A DNA stretch of 64,000 nucleotides from Desmodus rotundus (taxonomy: Eukaryota > Chordata > Mammalia > Chiroptera > Phyllostomidae): NCBI RefSeq assembly GCF_022682495.2, contig NC_071389.1, positions 185,489,556 through 185,553,555 on the forward strand, written 5' to 3'. Positions 60,101 through 64,000 of this stretch are shown piece by piece. A program made the translations under genes and the position numbers. Below the pieces are notes generated by a model that searched no databases, had not been told where the DNA came from, and saw only the letters and a list, made by a program, of their open reading frames with translations. Numbering within the stretch: the first letter of the stretch is position 1; the number at the start of each line of letters is the position of its first letter.

Positions 60101-61254
60101 GAGTCTCAGTGGTTAACTGGTTTCTATCTGCTGATGACAAATGAGTGTCTTTGTTTACCAAATATTGTCAATAACTCCTTCTCTGATACACATTGATACT
60201 TCCATTTTCTTTAGTAATCTCTTCTATGCTTTGCTACAAAGATCATTCTGACCCATATAAGGTATCTGGGATGTTCTTCAGCCAGTTAGTTCTCAGCCAT
60301 TGTTTTTCTTTTCCTTACTTTATTTAATCCACTTATCATTCATCCTCCTTTTTCCTATTATCCTCATTCAGAGTTACCAGTTTCAATTATTTATGCTATG
60401 TCATGGCATTAGTTAACAAGAATATTTTAAATAAGTTTTCCTGTTTCTATGAGTTATACTTGCTTAAGTTTCAGAATTTAGAAGTACTTAAGAATATAAA
60501 GAAAATTAAAATCTTCTTTCAGAGATGCCTAGTTAACATTTCTAGGTATATTTTTCCAGTCTTTTTTTCTAAGCCTGTAAACAGACACATGTACGTACAA
60601 ATTTTAAAAATTGGGACTATATAATAGTGTCTTATTGCATTTTCTCTCCAATATTATTAAACAGTCCTTTAAAATATACTTTTAAAAATGTTGGTATTAT
60701 GTCCCATCATGTGGATATATGTAACAGCTAAGAAATCCCTTAAGTGGAATAGTTTTACATGACTTTGTTTTTAATTTTTCCTCTCTGTGCAAGATAGCAA
60801 AACTTAGGCGTTCTGAAGTTTCTTGTTTTCAAAAATAAATAAAGAATTGTTTTATCATGGAAAGAAATTAGAATGAGATCAGGGAATTTTGGTACCATAT
60901 GCTAGTTTTATAATCTAGTATGATTTTGAATAAGCCTTCTGAGCCTGTTTCCTCATCTGTAAAATTGAAAACTGGAAATAACATTCTTTCAAATAGTTGC
61001 TGAAAGGACCAAATGATATAATATACATAAAAGTTTATTGTAAACCATGTAACAAATTAGCCATACAAATGCAAAATATTTTTTAACATGTGAGAGAAAA
61101 GGTGAGTCCCTAAGATTGATCCCATTAATTTTCTTAATAGGAACTCTGTCTAAACATCATTCCAACCTTTGCAAATCTTATAGACTACCCATCCATGAAA
61201 AATGCCTTGATACCAAGAATTAAAAATGCATGTCTACAAACATCTTCCCTTGCT
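33006..61254 (+). CDS. SCYL2: SCYL2 (SCY1-like pseudokinase 2, CVAK104), coding exons 2-11 of a longer gene
   Basis: Ten coding exons joined at GT-AG sites give 503 codons in one frame without a stop, about the first half of the roughly 930-residue human protein. SCYL2 binds clathrin and adaptors and acts on coated vesicles between the trans-Golgi, endosomes and plasma membrane. Residues 1-320 form a protein-kinase-like fold whose catalytic motifs are degenerate: the glycine loop is [16 protein letters not shown], the VAIK lysine position reads VAVF, HRD is replaced by HGN ([12 protein letters not shown]) and DFG by a DF-C sequence (GFDFCVS). Residues from about 365 on are helical HEAT-type repeats. 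The start ATG at 33006 has a strong context (gccATGg). The clathrin-binding C-terminal half lies beyond the window. Every exon matches my memory of the human protein closely, so the gene looks functional. Confidence 0.97.
35000..35140. repeat. Old Charlie-like MITE
   Basis: 'caagctatatatagctattt', a run of AATTAAAT units and 'atagccacctgtggctagta' match the common 'AGCCACATGTGGCTA' type of mammalian hAT relic. The exact family is not assigned. Confidence 0.55.
36334..36538 (-). mobile_element. VES SINE, near full length
   Basis: Reversed VES with the A-rich end at left and 'agccctggctggtgtggctc' head at right. It is flanked by 'gataagct' and 'gataatct', a likely target duplication with one change. 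Confidence 0.92.
37200..37435 (+). repeat. MIR-like relic
   Basis: 'gttgtgaaatcttagataat', 'cagttccctcatctttgaat' and 'tctcatagggttgctttctg' follow the MIR order. Confidence 0.65.
37685..37877 (+). mobile_element. 5'-truncated L1 3' end
   Basis: A GA/GT-rich start leads to 'aacctgtataattttgttaa' and 'tgtcaccaataaattcaata' plus an A tail, the end of a placental L1 3'UTR. No clear target duplication was found. Confidence 0.75.
38720..38877 (+). CDS. SCYL2: SCYL2 exon 3
   Basis: 158 bases, residues 60-112 ([20 protein letters not shown] to PLEES plus a split Arg). VAVF stands where active kinases have VAIK, so the ATP-anchoring lysine is absent, as in other SCYL2 proteins. Acceptor ends at 38719; the donor is GTAAAT. 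Confidence 0.96.
38878..40578 (+). other. SCYL2: SCYL2 intron 3
   Basis: Contains one VES (39538-39743); otherwise unique AT-rich DNA with nothing recognised. Confidence 0.9.
39538..39743 (-). mobile_element. VES SINE, full length
   Basis: Reversed VES with head 'agccctggctagtgtggctc' at the right end, B-box region, GA-rich tract and A-rich (here T-rich) tail at the left. Confidence 0.93.
40579..40723 (+). CDS. SCYL2: SCYL2 exon 4
   Basis: 145 bases; completes Arg112 and runs to residue 160 ([20 protein letters not shown] to KYGLLQ). Together with exon 3 it restores phase 0. Acceptor CAG ends at 40578; the donor is GTATGT. Confidence 0.96.
40800..40836. repeat. Short tandem repeat of TATAAACTACTT
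   Basis: Two to three adjacent near-identical units of about 16 bases. Confidence 0.75.
41780..41800. repeat. (TG)n microsatellite
   Basis: About nine TG units within the L1 3'UTR sequence. Confidence 0.8.
43146..43267. mobile_element. Tc1/mariner-type MITE, 122 bp
   Basis: Ends cagggtggggaaaaaagta and, inverted, cagagtggggcaaaagta. TA lies on both sides (43144-43145, 43268-43269). It has no coding capacity and is inserted inside an old L1. Confidence 0.9.
44440..45070 (+). repeat. Ancient interspersed repeat
   Basis: 'gtgttgggtgctggaagtg'-like start, 'tcctgccttttggaattcac', 'gagtaaagacctggaaaaaa' and 'ggcagagagaacagccaagg' resemble the repeat at 15290-16140. Similar sequence seems to continue past the hAT MITE to about 45870. 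Confidence 0.5.
45081..45310 (+). mobile_element. hAT-type MITE, type 3
   Basis: Inverted ends CAGTGATTTTCAACC and GGTTAAAAATTGCTG. Likely 8-bp target duplication taatagag / tagtaaag (six of eight match) at 45073-45080 and 45311-45318. The interior has 'catctcatggcacacataaa' and 'ttatttgacaatctaaggga'. It is non-coding. Confidence 0.88.
46435..46584 (+). CDS. SCYL2: SCYL2 exon 5
   Basis: 150 bases, residues 161-210 ([20 protein letters not shown] to TNPSEQE). It holds the catalytic-loop equivalent HGN in place of HRD and the GFDFC in place of DFG, so phosphotransfer is not expected. Donor GTAATG. Confidence 0.96.
46585..47721 (+). other. SCYL2: SCYL2 intron 5
   Basis: Contains a reversed MIR-like relic (46950-47165) and perhaps a second near 47330-47450; otherwise unassigned. 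Confidence 0.85.
46950..47165 (-). repeat. MIR-like relic
   Basis: 'aacaaggtcactgaggtata', 'gaataacctgcccaag'-like and 'agctaggaattgaatccagt' are the reverse of the MIR body. Confidence 0.6.
47722..47943 (+). CDS. SCYL2: SCYL2 exon 6
   Basis: 222 bases, residues 211-284 ([20 protein letters not shown] to SRQLDQ). The '[20 protein letters not shown]' segment is the kinase C-lobe equivalent of the APE and DxWSxG motifs. Donor GTATTT is weak but positioned correctly. Confidence 0.96.
47944..48379 (+). other. SCYL2: SCYL2 intron 6
   Basis: Short AT-rich intron; nothing else is seen in it. Confidence 0.9.
48380..48496 (+). CDS. SCYL2: SCYL2 exon 7
   Basis: 117 bases, residues 285-323 ([20 protein letters not shown] to DADQMTK), the end of the kinase-like domain. 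Donor GTAAGT. Confidence 0.96.
48497..49066 (+). other. SCYL2: SCYL2 intron 7
   Basis: AT-rich; no repeat or exon recognised. Confidence 0.9.
49067..49192 (+). CDS. SCYL2: SCYL2 exon 8
   Basis: 126 bases, residues 324-365 ([20 protein letters not shown] to LPKLPK). It links the kinase-like fold to the HEAT-type helices. Donor GTTTGT is unusual (T at +3) but the frame and the next exon fit. Confidence 0.95.
49193..49629 (+). other. SCYL2: SCYL2 intron 8
   Basis: Contains the partial VES at 49345-49517; nothing else recognised. Confidence 0.9.
49345..49517 (-). mobile_element. VES-related SINE, partial, 'cccaaggata' variant
   Basis: Same variant as 4690-4850: 'gcccaaggatatgttt', 'attgattttagagaggaagg', an ACAG microsatellite, 'gactggggattgaacccaca' and 'gtatgtgccctgacc' at the right. 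The outer head is missing. Confidence 0.82.
49630..49806 (+). CDS. SCYL2: SCYL2 exon 9
   Basis: 177 bases, residues 366-424 ([20 protein letters not shown] to FKQQEPIQ), a helical HEAT-like segment. Donor GTATGT. Confidence 0.96.
49807..51442 (+). other. SCYL2: SCYL2 intron 9
   Basis: Unique-looking AT-rich DNA with a moderately GC-richer patch (50570-50770). No exon or named repeat is seen. Confidence 0.85.
51443..51565 (+). CDS. SCYL2: SCYL2 exon 10
   Basis: 123 bases, residues 425-465 ([20 protein letters not shown] to EAPSIQIQ), HEAT-like helices. Donor GTAAAA. Confidence 0.96.
52720..53210 (+). repeat. LINE-2-like relic
   Basis: 'tttgaggccctccctggttg', 'cctttgctcaggctgtgctt', 'cagaactcaacttaggcatc' and 'acccagtaaatgttaaagga' appear in L2 3' order. 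Confidence 0.65.
53270..53345 (+). repeat. MIR-like fragment
   Basis: 'ttgtaggcaagtcattggaa' and 'gagtctccatttcctcagct' match the MIR core weakly. Confidence 0.4.
53410..53424. repeat. Target-site duplication of the half-L1, 3' side
   Basis: caaatatacatcact, identical to 55429-55443. Confidence 0.97.
53828..54667 (-). CDS. L1-type ORF1 protein (ORF1p), intact, 279 residues
   Basis: ORF1p is the RNA-binding chaperone of L1 retrotransposition; it trimerises on the element's RNA. The reading frame has no stop from [15 protein letters not shown] to EMLKGLI. Residues 1-50 are an acidic N-terminal arm, about 50-115 a charged Glu/Lys-rich helical region, and from [20 protein letters not shown] (about 115) comes the RRM-like domain. 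The C-terminal domain follows, with [32 protein letters not shown] and [11 protein letters not shown], and ends in [20 protein letters not shown]. At 279 residues it is shorter than the roughly 340-residue human ORF1p, mainly because the coiled-coil part is short. No partner ORF2 is encoded, so mobility would need ORF2p supplied by another L1. Confidence 0.95.
   Translation of the reverse strand: MAQMTEHFKAPEKIQLSEEEIANLSDAQFKTLVIKTLTELVEFDQKLDEKMKPMPRETKENVQGTNSDAKETGTQVNGVDQKEERNIQPEKNEETRTRKNEEKLRNLQNILKRSNIQIIGVPEGEEEEQKIENLFEQIMKENFPSLAKEIDFREVQEAQRVPKKLDPRRNTPRHIIITLHKIKHKERILEAAREKDTVTYKGVPIRLSADFSKETLQARRDWQEVFQAMKGKGLHPRLLYPAKLSFIMKGQIKCFSDKVKLKEFIITKPLLYEMLKGLI
54668..55428 (-). promoter_or_regulatory. 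Half-L1 5'UTR with two 84-bp monomer-like repeats
   Basis: GC-rich, CpG-containing leader. The segment starting 'ggtttatctgtgc' at 55077 recurs at 55161 (84 bp apart), both continuing to 'tgtggggccac.gggt', so the leader has monomer-like tandem units. A G22 run lies at 54770-54791. L1 leaders carry the element's internal promoter; activity here is not shown. Several open frames on the plus strand across this GC-rich leader are accidental. Confidence 0.75.
54770..54791. repeat. Poly(G) run of 22
   Basis: Uninterrupted G22 on the plus strand inside the half-L1 leader. It could form a G-quadruplex and is a likely site of length error in sequencing. Confidence 0.95.
55429..55443. repeat. Target-site duplication of the half-L1, 5' side
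   Basis: caaatatacatcact, identical to 53410-53424. Confidence 0.97.
55686..55693 (+). promoter_or_regulatory. CRE-like site upstream of the actin-like ORF
   Basis: TGACATCA, 101 bases before the ORF start. CRE-like elements bound by CREM are known in promoters of haploid germ-cell genes, including, as I recall, mouse Actl7b. A single 8-mer match is weak evidence by itself. Confidence 0.4.
55794..57047 (+). CDS. ACTL7B: Actin-like protein 7B-type ORF, intact, inside SCYL2 intron 10
   Basis: A 417-residue intronless ORF, about the length of human ACTL7B (415). ACTL7B is a testis-specific actin-like protein of the spermatid cytoplasm and head needed for normal sperm shaping. After a divergent N-terminus of about 50 residues the actin fold is complete: phosphate-1 loop [14 protein letters not shown] (57-70), [13 protein letters not shown] (124-136), [20 protein letters not shown] (152-171), phosphate-2 loop [13 protein letters not shown] (198-210), [20 protein letters not shown] (283-302), adenosine motif [16 protein letters not shown] (341-356), and terminal IHIKC. 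Actin's catalytic-site Asp154 and Asp157 correspond to Glu200 and His203, as in ACTL7B. The DNA is much richer in GC than the surrounding intron. It lies in the same direction as SCYL2. The initiator context is moderate (C at -3, G at +4). In other mammals ACTL7B sits beside ACTL7A on another chromosome, so this is either an extra copy or a relocated gene. Confidence 0.9.
   Translation: MATRNCPSSTPVGTAQGDPGEAGTLSAPDVGTWDIGAATQPKVKPKNVRKVKALIIDLGSQYCKCGYAGEPRPTYFISSTVGKRHSEAADVGDTHKEMYVGHELLDMEAPLKLVNPLKYGVVVDWDCVQNIWEYIFHTVMKIPPEEYAVLVSDPPLSPSSNREKYAELMFETFGFPAMHVTSQSLLSIYSYGKTTGLVVESGHGVSHVVPISEGNVLPGLTVRADYAGRDLTNYLLQLLNKAGHKLTDNHLHIVEHIKKTCCYAALLPEEELGLSLEELRVDYELPDGKLITIGHERFQCAEMLFKPSLVGSTQPGLPALTATCLGHCQEAGFKEEMAANVLLCGGCTMLDGFPERFQRELSLLCPRDGPTVSAAPERKTSVWTGGSILASLQTFQEFWVSKEEFEEQGSAAIHIKC
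57048..57145 (+). other. ACTL7B: Likely 3'UTR of the actin-like ORF
   Basis: After the TGA come about 75 bases, then 'atttcacataaaattttaac', where CATAAA could serve as a variant polyadenylation signal. No A-tail follows; the sequence continues as ordinary mixed DNA. Confidence 0.4.
57780..57965 (-). repeat. Old interspersed repeat, family not assigned
   Basis: 'accaggtggcttatcaaaaa', 'aaatttatttcttacagttc' and 'tggaagtccaagattagggt' are phrases of a common mammalian repeat that I recognise but cannot name securely. Orientation is uncertain. Confidence 0.5.
58606..58820 (-). mobile_element. VES SINE, near full length
   Basis: Reversed VES with a long T-run at left and 'ggccctggcttgtgtggctc' head at right. 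The sequence ccaaagttttt occurs on both sides, fitting a target duplication. Confidence 0.92.
59370..59586 (-). mobile_element. hAT-type MITE, type 1, with 10-bp flanking direct repeats
   Basis: Ends CAGGTGGCAAACAC and GTTTGACAGCCTG are inverted relatives of the copy at 16177-16352, here in reverse orientation. The sequence tcctagagca flanks it exactly at 59360-59369 and 59587-59596, which includes the 8-bp duplication expected of hAT elements. Confidence 0.92.
60900..61050 (+). repeat. MIR-like relic
   Basis: 'cctgtttcctcatctgtaaa' followed by 'attgaaaactggaaataaca' and 'gttgctgaaaggaccaaatg', in MIR order. Confidence 0.65.
61141..61254 (+). CDS. SCYL2: SCYL2 exon 11, last exon in the window
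   Basis: 114 bases, residues 466-503 ([20 protein letters not shown] to CLQTSSLA), a HEAT-like segment. Acceptor AG ends at 61140 and donor GTAAGT follows 61254. Coding continues right of the window. Confidence 0.96.
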
Positions 61255-62284
61255 GTAAGTAATTGCATATTAATTTTTGTTTTTCTTTTGTTTCTCATTG
61301 GTTGAAATAATTTTCCTTTTATAGTTTGTTCATATTGTGGCTTTAGGTAACCTGTACAGTACTATAAAAGTAAGCAATAGCTATAGTTTTTCCTGATACA
61401 TAACTTTACAGTAGTACATCCCTGATCTTACTCCCTATTGAGTGCATCATTAGAAAATTTGAGTGATTTCTTTTTCTTAATCCTTTTCTACTTTAACTCA
61501 CAATTTATTTGTTGGTAGTTTTAAAGTAACCATGAGAGTTTAAGTTGGTGTATAAGCCTAAAAGCTTTTTGAATGACTCCTTTTATAAACTGCCTTTATT
61601 TTTAGTTATCTACTCTTAATTTTTTTTATTTCTCACTTACTTGCCTACATTCAAAAAAAGTAAAGCATACAATAAACAATAAGTTAATAAGAGTATAAGT
61701 GGGGAATAGTTGTACTCAAAAATCTATAGTAAGAGTAGTTACCTTCTTTGAATACAGAATTTCAATACTAAGTTACTTGGTAGTCAAAGGTAGAATAAAC
61801 AACGTAGTTCTCATTGTCTCATATTGGAGGCAGTAAATGTCCCCAGCCTTTTCTCTAATTGTAAGTCATAAGAATTATCTCACTGATACTTCTTTACAGA
61901 AGTAACACTGAATACTCTCTTCAAATAGCAGCTTTAGAAAAAAGGGAAAAACAGCCTTCCTTCAACTGACCGATTAAATTTGCATTTGGTAAAGATAGTT
62001 CTCTGGATATTTCATTCATCTTTTTCTTTTTTGGTGAAATGTGAGTTTAAAAATAAATATTTGTAATTTAATAGATTTATAGGCAAAAGCAATTTAAATG
62101 ACATGACTTTACCTTACAGCCATCTAATCCATTTTTGTTCATGGATTTTTTGTTGTTGTTGTTTTAGGGTTTCTCTTTTTTTGGTAGAAAGGCTGTGAGT
62201 GGAAAACAGCATTGAAGTAGGAAAAAAATATCATTGTTTACTGAAATGAATATGTATGAAATGAAGTTAAAAAACCCAAGCTTT

Positions 62285-62370
62285 TATTCTGACTCTGCTG
62301 CTAATTATCCCTGTGCCCCTGGGGCAGGGCACTCAACCTCTCTGAGTGTCTTTCGTCAACATTAAATAGT
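62285..62370 (+). repeat. MIR-like fragment
   Basis: 'ctgactctgctgctaattat' and 'gggcactcaacctctctgag' match the MIR core order. Confidence 0.55.
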
Positions 62371-63469
62371 CCACTTCTCTGAAATTTTGTAATGTTAATA
62401 TTAAATTTCAAACTAGGTGGTGATAATAGAGCTTAAAATTCACTTTTCCAAATGCCCTTTAAAAAGTCACATAAGCCATACTATATTTCATGGCAGCGTA
62501 CATTTATCAAAGCAGATGTTTTAGTTCAGTTCTCCGTTTGCACAGTAAGATGGGACGCATGGATACTTAAATGACCTGTAATGCCCCAGGATGTTTATAT
62601 TCCTTTTTAAGATGCCAGCCAAGCCATTAAAGGCTTGCTGTTTATAAGGAGTTATAATGAATGGATTTAGAACAGTAACTGGAATGGATTTGCATTTTAT
62701 GTCACAGTCACTGCCTTTCCCTTTGGAGTGGCAAATGTGAGTGCCTGAATTGCATTCATAGGTATAAACTCTAAGGTTTAAATGATCTACCTAGGAAATT
62801 CCTGAAACATGAATCATGAGTTAGAATTATATTTCAATAAGCTTCCCTGAAAAAAAAGAAAAAATAAATTGTATGCACAGTTAGGTAAAATGCTTTAAGA
62901 GCTCTATTCATGACTTATATGAGTAATATTTTATACATCATAAAAGAAAGTGAAAGTAAAATGTTTTCTCCAGTTTCTCTTTATGGTATGTGTGTGTGCA
63001 CATAAGCCTAAGCACATAAGCACACACACATAAAGAATGCAGCGATTCCTGTTATAAAACTAAGAGCAAGTTTAGCCTTTAGATATCATTTTGAATTTAT
63101 AATATCCTGTGTGTTTGAATTTCAGAAAAGTTATACATTATTTTTCAGAAAATTTTTTCATCTTTCTTGCAGAAATATAGTGCTTTGTAAGCTAAATTGT
63201 TTTTTACTTTTCTTAGTTTACTTTTTTTGAAAAGTGGAGTTTTATTCCTATGATCCTGGCTGAGTATTTTATCTTAACAAATTCCAGATGAAAAAATAGG
63301 GTGTGAAATATTTATCAAAAGAGTCAAATGAATGATAGAATTTTGATAAAAGAGCTCCTAAATAGGTCTTAATAACTGTATTAAATATATATTTAGAAAT
63401 AGAAACTTTATTTAGTACAAATATAGATTCTCTTTACATGTTATTAAAATATTTAAAGAATGAATTGAA

Positions 63470-63820
63470 CCTGAGAATGGAACTGGAGACTATTATGCTA
63501 AGTGAAATAAGCCAGTCTGCGAAAGACAAATACTATATGATCTCACTTATAACTGGGATCTAATGAACAAAGTAAACTAATGAGGAAAACAGAACTAGAG
63601 TCATGGAAGCAGGGCAGAGACTGATAGCTGTAGGAAAGGAAGAGGGAGGAGGGAACGATGGAAGGAAGGGGAAGGGACTAGTCATAGAACATGTATGAAT
63701 GACTCATGGACATGGACAATAAAGGGAGGATTGACTGGGTGAGAGGGGTGGGCTGAGTAGAGGGGGGCAAAAGGGAAAAAATTGGGACAACTGTAATAGA
63801 ATAAACAATTAAAAAATTAA
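63470..63820 (+). mobile_element. 5'-truncated L1 with 14-bp target-site duplication
   Basis: 351 bp of L1 3' end: 'ctaagtgaaataagccagtc', 'tactatatgatctcacttat', a G-rich tract and 'gggacaactgtaatagaata' plus an A-rich tail. aagaatgaattgaa flanks it exactly at 63456-63469 and 63821-63834. Confidence 0.95.
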
Positions 63821-64000
63821 AAGAATGAATTGAATCTGAGTTACAGAAAAATAGTAGAAGCCCAGTAAAACCGATTACTTAGTTGGAGAATGCAGTCCTT
63901 TTTATGATTCCGATATCCCCAAAGAAATGTTCTTAGTAAACACATAGAGTGAAATTTCTCAGACCCTAACCACTTTATTTAAAATAATAGAAAATTTAAA

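Larger units (their letters stand above)
51566..61140 (+). other. SCYL2: SCYL2 intron 10, host of the actin-like ORF and the half-L1
   Basis: 9.6 kb with an L2-like relic (52720-53210), a half-L1 (53425-55428), a GC-rich block with the ACTL7B-like ORF (55794-57047), one VES (58606-58820), a hAT-type MITE (59370-59586) and a MIR-like relic (60900-61050). The remaining parts (51566-52720, 57150-57780, 57970-58600, 59600-60890) show nothing I can name. Confidence 0.85.
61255..64000 (+). other. SCYL2: SCYL2 intron 11 (5' part)
   Basis: AT-rich, with a short MIR-like piece (62285-62370) and a truncated L1 (63470-63820). No exon is recognised before the window ends. Confidence 0.85.

Overview
This window is mammalian nuclear DNA, almost certainly from a bat. 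The tRNA-derived SINE found nine times has the head and body of the bat VES family. It occurs with short hAT-type and mariner-type DNA transposons and L1 tails of the kind seen in yangochiropteran bats; the species is not identified. The gene order matches the mammalian block ACTR6 - DEPDC4 - SCYL2 (human 12q23). Bases are AT-rich except for one CpG island and one GC-rich block inside a SCYL2 intron.

Layout. Bases 1-2752 hold the end of ACTR6 on the plus strand: an intron and the last coding exon. From there to about 20.5 kb lies repeat-rich DNA and the minus-strand DEPDC4 locus, of which a first-exon region (about 20.3-20.5 kb) and a DEP-domain exon (18.08-18.33 kb) can be seen. Both carry reading-frame lesions. 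A CpG island at about 20.2-21.25 kb looks like the shared promoter of DEPDC4 (leftward) and SCYL2 (rightward), with GC boxes and a composite ETS/CRE-type site. SCYL2 fills the rest: a probable non-coding exon 1 ending at 20824, then ten coding exons between 33006 and 61254. They encode the first 503 residues of the protein in one continuous frame; the 3' part lies beyond the window.

Two items stand out, next to each other in the 9.6-kb SCYL2 intron 10. (1) An uninterrupted 417-codon ORF (55794-57047, plus strand) for an actin-like protein closely resembling ACTL7B, a testis actin-like protein whose gene in other mammals lies at an unrelated locus (human 9q31). (2) A 2.0-kb minus-strand L1-type element (53425-55428) with a 5'UTR, an intact ORF1 and a 3'UTR with A-tail, but no ORF2, flanked by a perfect 15-bp target-site duplication. 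It is therefore a complete, fairly recent ORF1-only ('half-L1') insertion. Its 5' end lies 365 bp upstream of the actin-like ORF.

The remaining sequence is a layered repeat landscape: old antisense L1s, L2 and MIR relics, two differently deleted mariner copies, several MITEs, one solo LTR and young L1 3' ends with target-site duplications. ACTR6 (chromatin remodelling), DEPDC4 (unknown role) and SCYL2 (clathrin-coated vesicle traffic) are not known to act together; their adjacency is conserved synteny.
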